Positions 42,569 to 52,768 of a stretch of 64,000 nucleotides of DNA are shown here, in pieces; within the stretch, counting starts at the first letter, position 1; every line of letters begins with the position of its first letter. Origin of the DNA: Maricaulis sp965228215 (GTDB taxonomy: Bacteria > Pseudomonadota > Alphaproteobacteria > Caulobacterales > Maricaulaceae); contig OZ245800.1 in NCBI GenBank assembly GCA_965228215.1, positions 3,190,959 to 3,254,958 on the forward strand, written 5' to 3'. The notes under the pieces are model-generated. The model was not told the origin of the DNA. It did no database searches and was given only the letters and a program-made list of their open reading frames with translations. A program made the translations under genes and the position numbers.

Positions 42569-43705
42569 CTAGCTGGCGGCTCGATATTGCTGAACATCCT
42601 CGTCCATGCGGTCGAGGACGTAGTCGAGATCCTCTTCCGGCACGCCCTGGAAACGCGTCAGCGCACGCTCGGCCAGGCTGCGGCGGAAATGCTCGCGGCC
42701 GGCAGCGTCCTGGGTGATCTCGAGCGAATGATAGACGTCCAGCGCAGCACGAACGGCCGGGTAGAGACGGCGCGGCATGCCCGTACGGTCATAGACCGCC
42801 CGCAGCCCCAGCGGTCCAGCATCGTGGACCAATAGCCAGGCCTTGGCGTGACTGATGCCCGCCAATTCCGCAAAGGCGTGCTCCACAAACACGATATGCC
42901 CGCGCAGCATCGCCCGTATGATCAGGGAGGGTGTCAGCCGGCTGTTCATCCGCAATTGCTGGACGAAATGCTTGGGGTCGTGCGCCAGGCCTGCCTGGTC
43001 GACGAGATCGACCGTGGCCCGTTCGCGCATGCCCTCGGCAATCTCGACAGCGAGCTGCGGCGGCAGGGCGTGTTTCTTGACCATCCGCTCCATCGCTTCC
43101 TGCGAGATCTGCGAGATGAGTTTCTCGGTCATCGCCAGCGGCAGATGGGAGCGTGAGACGAATGCGTCCATCACATTCGTGTTCTCGCAGAAATCCATGA
43201 AAGCGCGCTGATAGGCGGCGTCATCAAAATCGGCACCGTCATTGGCGGCAGCAATACCGACGGCCTTGGGATCTCCGCCATCGATGATCTCGTGCACCAC
43301 AATGGCCGAAATCTCTTCGCGCGCAGCCACGGCACAGCGTTTGGCTGTCGTGGTGGTCTGCAGGACGTCAATGAGGTCCTCGTCCGTGAGGACCGGGGAT
43401 GACAGCAGGACCGGCGTGGCAACGGAATCGACGTCCTTGGCCAGACGCTTCGCGACATCGTGCGGCAGGTTCGGGGAATTGCGCAGGGTCACCGACATGG
43501 CGCGGCGAACGAGTTCGGCGGCATCGCGGGCGATCAGTTCCAGGATATCGCGCGCGGCTTCGCGCTCGGCGTCGGTGAGATTGGCGACATCAATGCGCGA
43601 GCAGATCTTCCGCGCTGCCAGGGCACGATCCTCATCGCGCTCGCCGCGCACCAAGCGGTGCACGTCCTTCTCTGTCAGCCGGTTCCGAAGTGCTACGACG
43701 CTCAT
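42569..43705 (-). CDS. DUF2336 protein (second of two)
   Basis: 378 aa, all-helical, with the N-terminal AARKICSRIDVANLTDAERE and repeats such as LPHDVAKRLAKDVDSVATPVLL (shortened here). It is related to the protein at 39530 but differs in the C-terminal third (VYHSLEITQDAAGREHFRRS). It converges with the HPt gene. Function unknown. Confidence 0.82.
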   Translation of the reverse strand: MSVVALRNRLTEKDVHRLVRGERDEDRALAARKICSRIDVANLTDAEREAARDILELIARDAAELVRRAMSVTLRNSPNLPHDVAKRLAKDVDSVATPVLLSSPVLTDEDLIDVLQTTTTAKRCAVAAREEISAIVVHEIIDGGDPKAVGIAAANDGADFDDAAYQRAFMDFCENTNVMDAFVSRSHLPLAMTEKLISQISQEAMERMVKKHALPPQLAVEIAEGMRERATVDLVDQAGLAHDPKHFVQQLRMNSRLTPSLIIRAMLRGHIVFVEHAFAELAGISHAKAWLLVHDAGPLGLRAVYDRTGMPRRLYPAVRAALDVYHSLEITQDAAGREHFRRSLAERALTRFQGVPEEDLDYVLDRMDEDVQQYRAAS

Positions 43706-43782
43706 TGCCTACTCATTCCTCGCCCATAGCCTACAGGTTAGGCAGGCATGCTTAACGAAAGATTTCCAGAGCTTGGCTCGCT

Positions 43783-44634
43783 TTACGTTTCGCGAACCCG
43801 GGCGCTCTTCGGGGCATCGAGAGACGCGAGAATCTCGACCAGTGTCGGCGATAATTCGCCATGCCCGACCCGGTGCACGCCCGGGCTCACCGGACCGGTA
43901 TAGGGCGCATGCCCTGCCGAGAACCCGGCAGATCCACCGACCGCACTGCCACCGGCTGCGGATCCTGCTCCCGTTCCGGCCTGCAGGCCCCGGGCAGGAG
44001 CCGCGGAACGACTTGCGGCTGGCTCGCGGGTCAAAACAGACAGCACATCCGATACAGAGCGCGGTCGATTGCCGTCATAGAAGATCGGTCGGTTGGCAGC
44101 TGCTGCGGCCGGGAATAACTGGTCAGCCCGCATCGAGGGCGAGCGCTCGACAGCGGCGATCAGACCGGCTGCACCCTGTGCGCCGAGAAAATGCGCGGCA
44201 TAGAGCTCACCGCTTGAGGGCTGGCGGCCGATCCGGCTCTCGATGACGGAAGCGTTCTCCGAAGCCAGCTCGCCGGCCATGCGAGCCGACGCGGCCGCGT
44301 CAAACCGCAAATCCATGATCTGCTGACGCTTTTCCGGATTGTTGACGGAGAAACGCCCATCAGCGCCCCGCTCAATCTGGCCGGCAAGTTCGCCATAGCC
44401 ATGTGCCTCGCCATGGCGGTGCATCATGCCCAGCCAGGTCTGTTCGATGAACTGGAACAGGCCGGCTGCACTCGACGTCCGGGCCTGGGCCTGGGTGTCG
44501 AAATTGCTTTCGCGTGCGGCCGTATTCACCAAGAAGTCGAAATCGGCGCCCGTCTCGCGGGCAGCCTGGCGGATCAATCCGCGTGTGGCATCCTGGCTAT
44601 CGCTGGGAATTGGGCTGACCAAGACCGGCTCCAT
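43783..44634 (-). CDS. SLT-family lytic transglycosylase-like protein
   Basis: 283 aa with no clear signal peptide. The N-terminal half is an SLT-like muramidase domain: catalytic Glu in NTAARESNFDTQAQARTSSAAG, FQFIEQTWLGMM and AHFLGAQGAAGLI. The C-terminal half is a Gly/Ala/Ser-rich linker with no known domain. Without a signal peptide it may be exported by the flagellar rod system, as for FlgJ partners, but nothing flagellar lies nearby. Confidence 0.75.
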   Translation of the reverse strand: MEPVLVSPIPSDSQDATRGLIRQAARETGADFDFLVNTAARESNFDTQAQARTSSAAGLFQFIEQTWLGMMHRHGEAHGYGELAGQIERGADGRFSVNNPEKRQQIMDLRFDAAASARMAGELASENASVIESRIGRQPSSGELYAAHFLGAQGAAGLIAAVERSPSMRADQLFPAAAAANRPIFYDGNRPRSVSDVLSVLTREPAASRSAAPARGLQAGTGAGSAAGGSAVGGSAGFSAGHAPYTGPVSPGVHRVGHGELSPTLVEILASLDAPKSARVRET

Positions 44635-44762
44635 TCGAATGATTCGATTCGGCTCCAGTCTCCGCCCGCGCGCGCTAATCTCTCGTTAACGCTACTTGCC
44701 GCCGGGCCAGCGGATGATATCCTTCCATACCTGCGAGGGATGAGTCAGATCGGAGCAAGGCC

Positions 44763-45167
44763 ATGATCTCTAAACGACTGACCCCACTGACGCTGGCAGC
44801 CGCGATGGCGCTGGCGACGTCCGTTACGGCAACGGCGTCTGCGGACCGCGTCCGCCTCGTCAACGTGAACGGCTATTCGGTGATCGACAATCAGCACCTG
44901 GTGCTCAATGGCGGCGTGTCGCGCCACTATCTCGTGACGCTGCGCAATCGCTGCAATGCCATTCGCTGGGGCTATCGCCTCGCGACCAGCTTCCCGTCGA
45001 CCACCACGCTGCACGCGCCCTACTCGGAATATGTCTACGCCGAAGAAGGCAATTATCGCTGCTATATCGATACGATCGAAGAGGTCGAGAGTCTCGATGA
45101 AGCACGGGCCCTCGTCGAGGCCCGGAGCGAGGCGGAGGCCGACGCGGGCGCCAGCGAGTCCCACTAG
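44763..45167 (+). CDS. small secreted protein, DUF6491-like
   Basis: 134 aa with a signal peptide (LAAAMALATSVTATASA). The body has YSVIDNQHLVLNGGVSRHYLVTL and two Cys (NRCNAIRWG, NYRCYID) that could form a disulfide, followed by a C-terminal acidic tail. The pattern fits DUF6491 proteins; role unknown. Its stop shares CTAG with the convergent ATP-grasp gene. Confidence 0.7.
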   Translation: MISKRLTPLTLAAAMALATSVTATASADRVRLVNVNGYSVIDNQHLVLNGGVSRHYLVTLRNRCNAIRWGYRLATSFPSTTTLHAPYSEYVYAEEGNYRCYIDTIEEVESLDEARALVEARSEAEADAGASESH

Positions 45168-46381
45168 GCGCCCTCCGGTTCCACTGACCAGCGCAGGGCC
45201 TGCGGCAGGATACGCCGGGGCAGTTTCTGCACGAGCGGATTCAGGTGGCTGGCCAAAGCCGGCAGCGGGTCATCCCAGCTGAACAGGGCGTGGCAGGGCG
45301 CGAGACTGTTCAGCGGGATCATCGCTGCCCGGCCGGCCATTTGCGCCCAGCGCTTTTGGCTGCGCAGCGTGCGCAGGGTCTGGTTCTCGCCCTTCATCCA
45401 GAACAGGCGCCGGCCGCGCGCATAGGCCCAGGGGTCGGCCTGGACCTCGCTGATCTCGCCGCTCACGATCCGGGCGCCGGTTTCGATGTACGGCATCACC
45501 GTCTGGGCCAGTTTGATATTGGCATCCAGGCGCGGATTGATTTCCAGGAAGCTGATTTCGCCACGGACAGGATCGACGAGGAATTGCGGCGAACCGGAGC
45601 CGTGATAGCCCAACGCCTCGGCGAGGCGTGCCGCGTAAAGCTGGAGTTTCGGGTGCGGCTCGACCGTCTCGACAAGCGTTCCATAGCCCGAACGAGTACC
45701 CGTGGTGGTCTGGAGCACCTTCATCTCGATGGCGGAATGGATCCGGCCATCGATGGCGTTCCAGCAGATATTGTGGCGATAGCCGGGATTGTAGCGCTGC
45801 ACCATCAGCTGCAGATGGCCTTCGCGCGGCCAGGACAGGGTACGCTCGTAGAAATCCTCGAGCGTGTGACAGATCAGGACTTTCTCGCCCCACAGATCAT
45901 GATTGCTCTCGACCGCGCGCACCGCGAGCGGCGCACCAAGCTCGCGCCCGGCGGCATGCAGATCATCGAGATTGTCCACGACCATGCGCGGGGCGACCGG
46001 AATGCCAAGCGATTCAGCGAGCGCCGACGACTCGTCCTTGTTGAAGGCAGACACGATATTGTCCGGACGTGCGGCAAAAACCGTCAGCTGACCCGGCACG
46101 TCCGCCCGGCGTTCGGCCAACAGCCGCGTCGCACTCTCGTCAACACATACGATACCGGTCAGATCCGGACGCTCAGCGCACAATTGGACCAAGCGCCGGA
46201 AGACGGCGTCCGGGCGCTCCACCAGGTCCGGCATCGCCACGGTCTCACGGCAGAAGCGGGAAAGATTGGCATAGTCGCAATACCCGTCCACGCCCATGAT
46301 CACGTCGAATCCGAGCCGCGAATAGGCACGCGCCACCGGCAGGCTCGCCCGGTTGTGATCGATGACAAGTATGGCCGGCAT
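45164..46381 (-). CDS. ATP-grasp protein, substrate unknown
   Basis: 405 aa from ATG 46381; the longer frame would lack a ribosome site and adds 75 basic residues. N-terminal Rossmann-like (ILVIDHNRASLPVARAYSRLG), then an ATP-grasp fold with SAFNKDESSALAESLGIPV, APLAVRAVES and metal-ligand FLEINPRLDAN. It ligates an amine or acid to a carboxyl using ATP. The Gly-rich loop is short. No partner gene is seen. Confidence 0.75.
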   Translation of the reverse strand: MPAILVIDHNRASLPVARAYSRLGFDVIMGVDGYCDYANLSRFCRETVAMPDLVERPDAVFRRLVQLCAERPDLTGIVCVDESATRLLAERRADVPGQLTVFAARPDNIVSAFNKDESSALAESLGIPVAPRMVVDNLDDLHAAGRELGAPLAVRAVESNHDLWGEKVLICHTLEDFYERTLSWPREGHLQLMVQRYNPGYRHNICWNAIDGRIHSAIEMKVLQTTTGTRSGYGTLVETVEPHPKLQLYAARLAEALGYHGSGSPQFLVDPVRGEISFLEINPRLDANIKLAQTVMPYIETGARIVSGEISEVQADPWAYARGRRLFWMKGENQTLRTLRSQKRWAQMAGRAAMIPLNSLAPCHALFSWDDPLPALASHLNPLVQKLPRRILPQALRWSVEPEGA

Positions 46382-46541
46382 GGCACTAACCCCGTTGCTT
46401 GGGGCTACCAGTGCAAGCCGCAGGCCAGTTCTTAAGCGGGGGTTAACGGCCCCCTCCCCCGCCGCCTCCTGGATCAAGCTCGGAAAACCACCCGGATCAA
46501 ATAGATCCCCGTGGCGGAGACGACCGAGTTCCGGAGAGCGA

Positions 46542-47315
46542 CTACTCGCCTGCGCCGGTCGTGGCCGCGGCGCTTTCGACCGGCCGTTCCGACCGGGACA
46601 ATTCACCGGCCTCGACGATGCTCAGGAAGCCCTGGGCCTTCATGGAATAGCTTGTTTCGTGTGGCCGGACGGTGATCTCGATCTCGGTCGGGTTCTGGCG
46701 CAGGAGATAGGCCACGCGATATTGGAAACGCGTCTGGATATCCTCCGGACAGCCTTCCACGGTCGAGGCATTGCGCTGGTCCAGATTGCAGGCCTCGTAG
46801 ACGATGACGTCCTGCGGGGCATTGCGGCCGCTATTGACCTGCATGCGCGAACCAGAGGCCCATTTCAGCCGGATCGACGGATTGGAGAGATCTCCCAGCT
46901 CCGTAGTGACGGAGGGCTCGCCCAGCTGTGCGATCAGCGCGGCCGACACATCGCGCACATTCTGGGCACCGCCCGGCGCCGGTTCGATCATGCGGATGCT
47001 CCACACGCCGATCGAGCCGTCCAAATCACGGAAGCGGAAGGCGATCAGTTCGGAACCGTTGCGCTCGAAGAAGGGTGACTGGAATTCAGCCGTTCCGGCA
47101 AGCGTCGGATTGTTCGGATCCAGATACCCGCCGCTCCAGCCGCGCTGGCGCAGGGCCGCATCCAGCTCGCTCGCCGACATGTCCAGCGAGACACCTTCGA
47201 TCTCCATCGCCCACAAATCCTGGTGGGACATGTAGTTCGCCTGGGCCGACACCGAACCTGTGGTGGCAACAAAAAACAGAACGGATGCCAGGATGAAGCG
47301 CATGATCCAACTCAT
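46542..47315 (-). CDS. secreted protein of unknown function
   Basis: 257 aa with a signal peptide (FILASVLFFVATTGSVSAQA). Start at ATG 47315 or 47303. The body is a compact alpha/beta domain, with DMSASELDAALRQRGW near the N-terminus and a Cys pair (YEACNLD, EGCPED). No known family. It diverges from the S9 peptidase gene. Confidence 0.65.
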   Translation of the reverse strand: MSWIMRFILASVLFFVATTGSVSAQANYMSHQDLWAMEIEGVSLDMSASELDAALRQRGWSGGYLDPNNPTLAGTAEFQSPFFERNGSELIAFRFRDLDGSIGVWSIRMIEPAPGGAQNVRDVSAALIAQLGEPSVTTELGDLSNPSIRLKWASGSRMQVNSGRNAPQDVIVYEACNLDQRNASTVEGCPEDIQTRFQYRVAYLLRQNPTEIEITVRPHETSYSMKAQGFLSIVEAGELSRSERPVESAAATTGAGE

Positions 47316-47461
47316 TGATAATGTGGCACTAGAAATACTTGATCGCGCAGATTACCCAAGCTCGCACAGGTAGCAATAAAAAAGCGACACGCCATACACG
47401 AGTGCTTGATTTAACTGGCGGTTGCGGGTCTGCTGTGCGCTCATTCGGAGGATCGAGTCCC

Positions 47462-49405
47462 ATGCGCGCCCTGTCAGCTTTCCTGCTGTTCGTCAGCCTG
47501 TCCGTTCCCGCAATCGCCCAGCCGCAATTGCAGGATTTCGCGATGCCGGAGGATTACTGGGACGCCAAGATCTCGCCGGACGGCGGCATGCTGGCCATGG
47601 GCTGCACCTTCCCGGATGTCGGTCAGCGGGAGATCTGCCTGTTTGATCTGCGCACGGGAGCCCCGACCGGAAAAGTGGGCACACCGCTCGGGCGCATCCT
47701 CCACTTCTACTGGATCAATCCGGACTATCTCGCCTACACGATCAACTATACCGAGGAGGTCTATACCTCCTCGGGCTATGAGACGATGGCCTTCTACCGG
47801 ACTTTTGCCCTGGGCGTGGACCGGCAGACCAATGCCCGCCTCATGCGCGACGAGAACGAATACACCCACACCAACAACATCGTCTCGGTGCTCGACGGTG
47901 ATGACGAACACGCGGTGATGCAGATCAGCGGGTTCGTGCGCACGGAGTCCAATCGCTCGGTGCCGATCGCCCGGCTCTACCGGGTCAATCTGCGCTCGGG
48001 CCAGTCACGCCGCATGAGCGGGACCGGCGAGGAAAACGGCACGAGCGATTACGTTCTGGCTCCGGACGGCACGATCATGGCGCGCGAACGCTACAATACG
48101 CGGACCGGCCGGTATGCGATCGAGCGCGGTATCGACCGCGACAATGTCCTGTTCGAGGGCGAGTTTTTCGGCTCGACGCCGCGCATCTACGGGCTGATCG
48201 ATGGCGGCAACGGGCTGGCCGTGGATTTCCCGTCCGGCGAACATCGCGGCCTGCGCCGGCTCGACCTGGAATCCGGGACGCTGGAGGCCTTCACCTATGA
48301 CGGCCGCGAGATCGGACGCCTGGGCGCCGAGATCGACCACCGCACCGGAGAATTGGTGGGTTTCCACTACAATGACGACCTGCCGGGTCAGATCCTGGTC
48401 GATGACGACCTCGCCTCGACCCAGCGCGCGCTCGGCCGGGCCCTCGGCTCCGAGGTGGAACTCCTGTCCTGGACCGATGACCGCAGCGTTTTCACCTTCA
48501 TGACTCGCGCCGTCGGCGTGCCGAACGAATTCTACCTGTTCGACTCCGCCCAGGGCGCTGTGGAACCCATCGGCAGCGAAGCCCCGGCCATCGCCGCGGC
48601 CCTGCCCTCCCGCGTCATCCCGATGAGCTATTCCGCCTCGGACGGCATGGAAATCCCGGCCTATCTCACCGTGCCTGTCGGTTGGTCGGAAAACGACGCT
48701 CCGCGCCCGCTCCTCCTCTTGCCGCATGGCGGACCCGAAGCGCGCGATGATGCCACATATGACTGGTGGGCCAGCTATTACGCCTCACTCGGCTATATCG
48801 TGCTCAAGCCGAATTATCGCGGCTCGGCCGGTTATGGCGACGCCTTCCGCAATGCCGGCTATGGCGAGTTCGGCGATCGCATGATCGAGGACATGCTGGA
48901 CGGCGCCCGCCACCTGGTGGAACAGGGCCATGCCCGCGATGACGGGTATTGCGTGATCGGTGCAAGTTATGGCGGTTATGCTGCCCTGATGGCCGCCATC
49001 CACGCTCCCGGCGAAGTGCGCTGCGTGGTCGGAGTCAGCGCCGTCACCGATCCGTTCGAAATGCTTGGCACTGCCCGCAATCGCGGCGGCCGCGACGCCG
49101 TCAGCCTGCGTTATTGGGAAAACTATATCGGCACCGTGTTCGACAGCGCCGAGGCCCAGGCCTCCATCACCCCGGTCGACCGCGCCGGCGAGATCACCGC
49201 CCCCGTCCTGCTCTTGCATGGCGAGGAAGACACCACGGTCAGCGTCGAGCAGAGCCAGGTCTTCGCCAATGTCATGCGCGGCCGCAGCAATTTCCGCTAT
49301 GTCGAGCTGGAGGGCGAGGACCACTATCTCGGCACCCTCACCGCCCGCCAGGCCGTGCTGGCGGAATCGACACGCTTCCTGGAAGAACACTTCCCGGTGG
49401 ACTGA
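47462..49405 (+). CDS. secreted S9 prolyl oligopeptidase family peptidase
   Basis: 647 aa from ATG 47462 (GGAGG upstream), with a signal peptide (MRALSAFLLFVSLSVPAIAQ). The N-terminal half is a beta-propeller (repeats with strands such as ISPDGGMLAMGC); the C-terminal half is an alpha/beta hydrolase with Ser in GASYGGYAALMAA, Asp in HGEEDTTVS and His in EGEDHYLG. Cleaves oligopeptides in the periplasm. The longer in-frame start at 47339 is rejected. Confidence 0.9.
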   Translation: MRALSAFLLFVSLSVPAIAQPQLQDFAMPEDYWDAKISPDGGMLAMGCTFPDVGQREICLFDLRTGAPTGKVGTPLGRILHFYWINPDYLAYTINYTEEVYTSSGYETMAFYRTFALGVDRQTNARLMRDENEYTHTNNIVSVLDGDDEHAVMQISGFVRTESNRSVPIARLYRVNLRSGQSRRMSGTGEENGTSDYVLAPDGTIMARERYNTRTGRYAIERGIDRDNVLFEGEFFGSTPRIYGLIDGGNGLAVDFPSGEHRGLRRLDLESGTLEAFTYDGREIGRLGAEIDHRTGELVGFHYNDDLPGQILVDDDLASTQRALGRALGSEVELLSWTDDRSVFTFMTRAVGVPNEFYLFDSAQGAVEPIGSEAPAIAAALPSRVIPMSYSASDGMEIPAYLTVPVGWSENDAPRPLLLLPHGGPEARDDATYDWWASYYASLGYIVLKPNYRGSAGYGDAFRNAGYGEFGDRMIEDMLDGARHLVEQGHARDDGYCVIGASYGGYAALMAAIHAPGEVRCVVGVSAVTDPFEMLGTARNRGGRDAVSLRYWENYIGTVFDSAEAQASITPVDRAGEITAPVLLLHGEEDTTVSVEQSQVFANVMRGRSNFRYVELEGEDHYLGTLTARQAVLAESTRFLEEHFPVD

Positions 49406-49430
49406 GCATCGGATCGCGATCGGAGAAAAA

Positions 49431-49507
49431 TGGTACCGCCTCCCCGGTTCGAACGGGGGACCTCTAGATCCACAATCTAGCGCTCTAACCAACTGAGCTA
49501 AGGCGGC
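49431..49507 (-). tRNA. tRNA-His (anticodon GTG)
   Basis: 77 nt with encoded CCA. Acceptor GCCGCCT against AGGCGGT (a G1:U72 wobble), anticodon loop TTGTGGA giving GTG, T-arm CCCCGTTCGAACCGGGG. Discriminator is A73 and the base before G1 is not G, so the G-1:C73 identity pair is absent, as known for a group of Alphaproteobacteria. Confidence 0.97.
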
Positions 49508-49671
49508 ACGCACACCGGTCAGGGGAACCCTGCCGTGAGGCGCGGGAAACTAGCGCTCCCGACCCCCGCTGGCAATAGAGCATTCAGGGGTTTTTCAGGC
49601 GCAGCAATTCACATGCCTGTGCAGGCGATCCGGCGCGTTTTACGCGGCGCGCCGGACCTGCCTGTCAGGGT

Positions 49672-50466
49672 CTAGGCATAACCGCGGGCGCTGATATGGC
49701 TGCGCATCGCGGCGATGCGATTATCGTCAGACGGGTGGGTGGACATGAATTCCGCGCGGCGCGCATTGTTCTGTGCCGACATCGCCACCCAGAAATCAAT
49801 GGCCTGGCGCGGATCATAGCTCGAGGCCGCCATGTAATCGACGCCGAGCCGGTCCGCCTCGTATTCGTGCTGGCGCGAGTACGGCAGGATAATACCGAAG
49901 GTCACACCGGCACCCAGGGCCGCGGCCATGTCCTCATTGTATTGAATATTGCTCTGCGAACCGAGCGCGGCACCGATGAGTTCCAACCCGACCTGTGCGG
50001 CGACCTGCTGGCTGGCACGTTCGGCGCTGTGACGGCCGGCGACGTGGCCCACCTCGTGTCCCATCACGGTAGCGAGGTGATCATCCGTCTCCATGATGTC
50101 GAGAATGCCCTTGTAGAAACCGACCTTGCCCCCCGGCAGGACCCAGGCATTCACGGTCGGACTGTCGAAGACCACGAATTCCCAGTTGAGATGACCCTGG
50201 CCGGACGCGTCGACGACGCGGCGGCCGACACGTTCCAGCCGGCGCGTGTAACGCGGATCGCGCAGCACGCGCTCCTGCTGCAGGCTCTGCTGCCAGGCCT
50301 GGTCGGACAATTGCGCCAGCTGGCCATCGGAAATGAGAATCAGCTGGTTGCGGCCCAGTGCGGAATTCTCGGCACAACCACCCACGAAAGGCACGACGCT
50401 GCCGGCGGCCAGCCCCATCAGCAATTCGCGTCTTTGCATCAACGATCCGGTTTTCCCCTGACTCAT
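49672..50466 (-). CDS. M48-family metalloprotease, lipoprotein
   Basis: 264 aa. Twin-Arg-like start (RRELLMGLAAGSVVPF) then lipobox VGGC. Zinc motif HEVGH in VMGHEVGHVAGR, with a third ligand Glu in YEADRLGVDYM. Close to YggG/LoiP-type periplasmic Zn proteases that act in envelope quality control. AAGGGGAA precedes the ATG. Confidence 0.9.
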   Translation of the reverse strand: MSQGKTGSLMQRRELLMGLAAGSVVPFVGGCAENSALGRNQLILISDGQLAQLSDQAWQQSLQQERVLRDPRYTRRLERVGRRVVDASGQGHLNWEFVVFDSPTVNAWVLPGGKVGFYKGILDIMETDDHLATVMGHEVGHVAGRHSAERASQQVAAQVGLELIGAALGSQSNIQYNEDMAAALGAGVTFGIILPYSRQHEYEADRLGVDYMAASSYDPRQAIDFWVAMSAQNNARRAEFMSTHPSDDNRIAAMRSHISARGYA

Positions 50467-50596
50467 GGTCTATTCCCCTTCGTATTTGCCCAGATTTGCC
50501 CTTAGACTAGCGCGGCAGCGCGCCCGCGTCTCGCCAAGAAAACGACATTTCATACTGTTAGCGTTGGTTGTGTCATTTCTGTCCGGAGCCCGCCTC

Positions 50597-52714
50597 ATGT
50601 CCCGACTGATCCGCATTCTTCTCATTCTCATCGTCCTCGTGGTCGGTGCCGCCTTCATCATTCCGCCGCTCATCCCGGCCACCGCCTATCGCGACCAGGT
50701 CCAGGCCGCGGCGCGCGAGGCCTTGAACCGGGATGTGATCCTCGCCGGCGATATCAGCCTCGCCCTGCTGCCGCAGGTCCAGGTGCGCGCCCGGGATGTG
50801 CGCATCGCCAATGAAGAGGGTTTCGGCGACGAGGCTTTCGCGGAAATGGGGGAGATGCGTGTCGCGGTGGCCCTGCTGCCCCTCCTCTCTCGCACGATCG
50901 AGATCCAGGAATTCGTGCTGGTCGATCCCAGCATTCGCCTGATCCAGCGTGGCAATCGCAATAATTGGACATTCTCACCCGCCGATGCGGCGGCTGCGGC
51001 TGCAGCACCGGCCTCGAATGGCGGTTTCCGCCGGCCCGGCGCCCTGCCGATCGAGACGACATTCGGCGATGTGCGGATCGAGAACGCGTCCATCACCTTC
51101 GATGACGGCATGCAGACCCGGCGCATCAGCGGTCTCGACCTCGCCGTCGCCCTGCCCTCGCTCGACCAGCCCGTCGTGCTGACCGGATCGCTGAACGCCG
51201 ATGGCGAGGCCCTGGAATTCGGCGCCGAAATCGCCTCGCTGCGGGATTTCTTCGAGGGCCGCGCAACGCCCTTCTCGCTCGATCTGGGTGGGCAATTGAT
51301 CAGTTTCGGCTTCGAGGGTGAATTCCTGGAAGCCGCCGACCTGGCCTTCAGCGGGCGGACCACGCTCGACGTGCCGTCGCTGCGCCGTCTTGCCGCCTTT
51401 GCCGGCACGGACATGCCGCCGGGCGAGCAATTGCGCGATCTTTCCGCCAGCGGCGCGCTGACGGTCCAGCCGGGCCGCATCGACCTCACCGCCGACCGTC
51501 TGCGCCTGGATGATATCGCCGCCACGGGCGCGGTGACGGTCGAGCTCGACCGGGCACGCCCTCGCATTCGCGGCAATCTCGAGGTTCCGGAACTGGATGT
51601 GACGCCCTATCTGCCGGAAGTGCCGGCCGAACCGGCCGAGACCAGCGGCGTTCCGCCCTGGAGCGAGGACCGGATCGACCTGGCCGGTCTGGGCATTGTC
51701 GACGCCCAGATCCGCATCAATGCAGACCGTTTCCAGTTCCGCGACATCGAGATCACGGACACCGCCCTGCGATTTGAGATCAAGAATCGCCGTCTCGAGA
51801 CGGTGCTTCGCAATTTCACCCTCTATGGCGGTACCGGCCGGGCGGAGATCGTCGCCAATGGCCGCCGGTCAACGCCCTCCTTCTCGCTTGAAGGCCAGCT
51901 GACCGGTCTCGACGCCCAGCCCTTCCTGATCGCCGCCGCGGGATTTGAACGCCTGCAGGGGACGGGAACGATGAATTTCGATTTCCTGGCCTCCGGTGCC
52001 AGCCAGGCCGAGATCATGAATTCGATCGACGGGTCGGGCCGTTTCTCATTCACCGACGGCGCCATTGTGGGCATCAACATCGCGGAGACGATCCGCAATG
52101 TGAACAGCTTCTTCGCCGCGCCGAATGCGTCCGGTTCCAGCGATGACAGCGAACAGGCGAGCACGGGCGATAACCAGTCGACCGATTTCTCTGAACTCTC
52201 CGGCACGTTCACGATGAGCAATGGCCGTGCGGAAAATCGCGACCTCGCCATGCTGAGCCCGCTGCTGCGCGTGGCCGGCGAAGGCTGGGTGAACCTGCCC
52301 GAACAGACGCTGGATTATCGCCTGCGCCCGCGGGCGGTGGCCTCCATCCAGGGCCAGGGCGGCGACCGCGACATGCGGGGTATCGTCGTTCCGGTGCGCA
52401 TTCGCGGCACCTTCAATGATGTCGGTGTCGGCGTGGACACGGAAGCCGTAGGCCAGGCCCTGCTGAGCGGTGCCCTGTCCAATGCGCTGGGCGGGTCCGG
52501 CCAGGCCTCCTCGCCCGAGGACATGCTGCGCGACGGGCTGATGAACGCGCTCGGCATCGGCGGAAATGACGAGCCCGCCGAAGACGGCGATACAGCGTCG
52601 GAGCAGCCCCAGGAAGAGGACGTCGATCCGGCCGAACAATTGCTGCGCGGCCTGCTCAGCCGCGGGCGCTCGTCGTCCAGCAATGAGGATGATGACGGCA
52701 ACGGAAACCGCTAG
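50597..52714 (+). CDS. AsmA-family protein
   Basis: 705 aa from ATG 50597. One N-terminal membrane helix (IRILLILIVLVVGAAFIIPP), then a long repetitive beta-rich chain as in AsmA/TamB/YdbH proteins; family motifs DVILAGDISLALLPQVQVRA and NWTFSPADAAA. The C-terminus (after about residue 640) is acidic, low-complexity and disordered. The family forms bridges for lipid transfer to the outer membrane. Confidence 0.88.
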   Translation: MSRLIRILLILIVLVVGAAFIIPPLIPATAYRDQVQAAAREALNRDVILAGDISLALLPQVQVRARDVRIANEEGFGDEAFAEMGEMRVAVALLPLLSRTIEIQEFVLVDPSIRLIQRGNRNNWTFSPADAAAAAAAPASNGGFRRPGALPIETTFGDVRIENASITFDDGMQTRRISGLDLAVALPSLDQPVVLTGSLNADGEALEFGAEIASLRDFFEGRATPFSLDLGGQLISFGFEGEFLEAADLAFSGRTTLDVPSLRRLAAFAGTDMPPGEQLRDLSASGALTVQPGRIDLTADRLRLDDIAATGAVTVELDRARPRIRGNLEVPELDVTPYLPEVPAEPAETSGVPPWSEDRIDLAGLGIVDAQIRINADRFQFRDIEITDTALRFEIKNRRLETVLRNFTLYGGTGRAEIVANGRRSTPSFSLEGQLTGLDAQPFLIAAAGFERLQGTGTMNFDFLASGASQAEIMNSIDGSGRFSFTDGAIVGINIAETIRNVNSFFAAPNASGSSDDSEQASTGDNQSTDFSELSGTFTMSNGRAENRDLAMLSPLLRVAGEGWVNLPEQTLDYRLRPRAVASIQGQGGDRDMRGIVVPVRIRGTFNDVGVGVDTEAVGQALLSGALSNALGGSGQASSPEDMLRDGLMNALGIGGNDEPAEDGDTASEQPQEEDVDPAEQLLRGLLSRGRSSSSNEDDDGNGNR

Positions 52715-52768
52715 ATCGCGGATCCCTGTCCGAGATCCGGCTTGGCAGTCATCACGGGCCGCGCTTAG

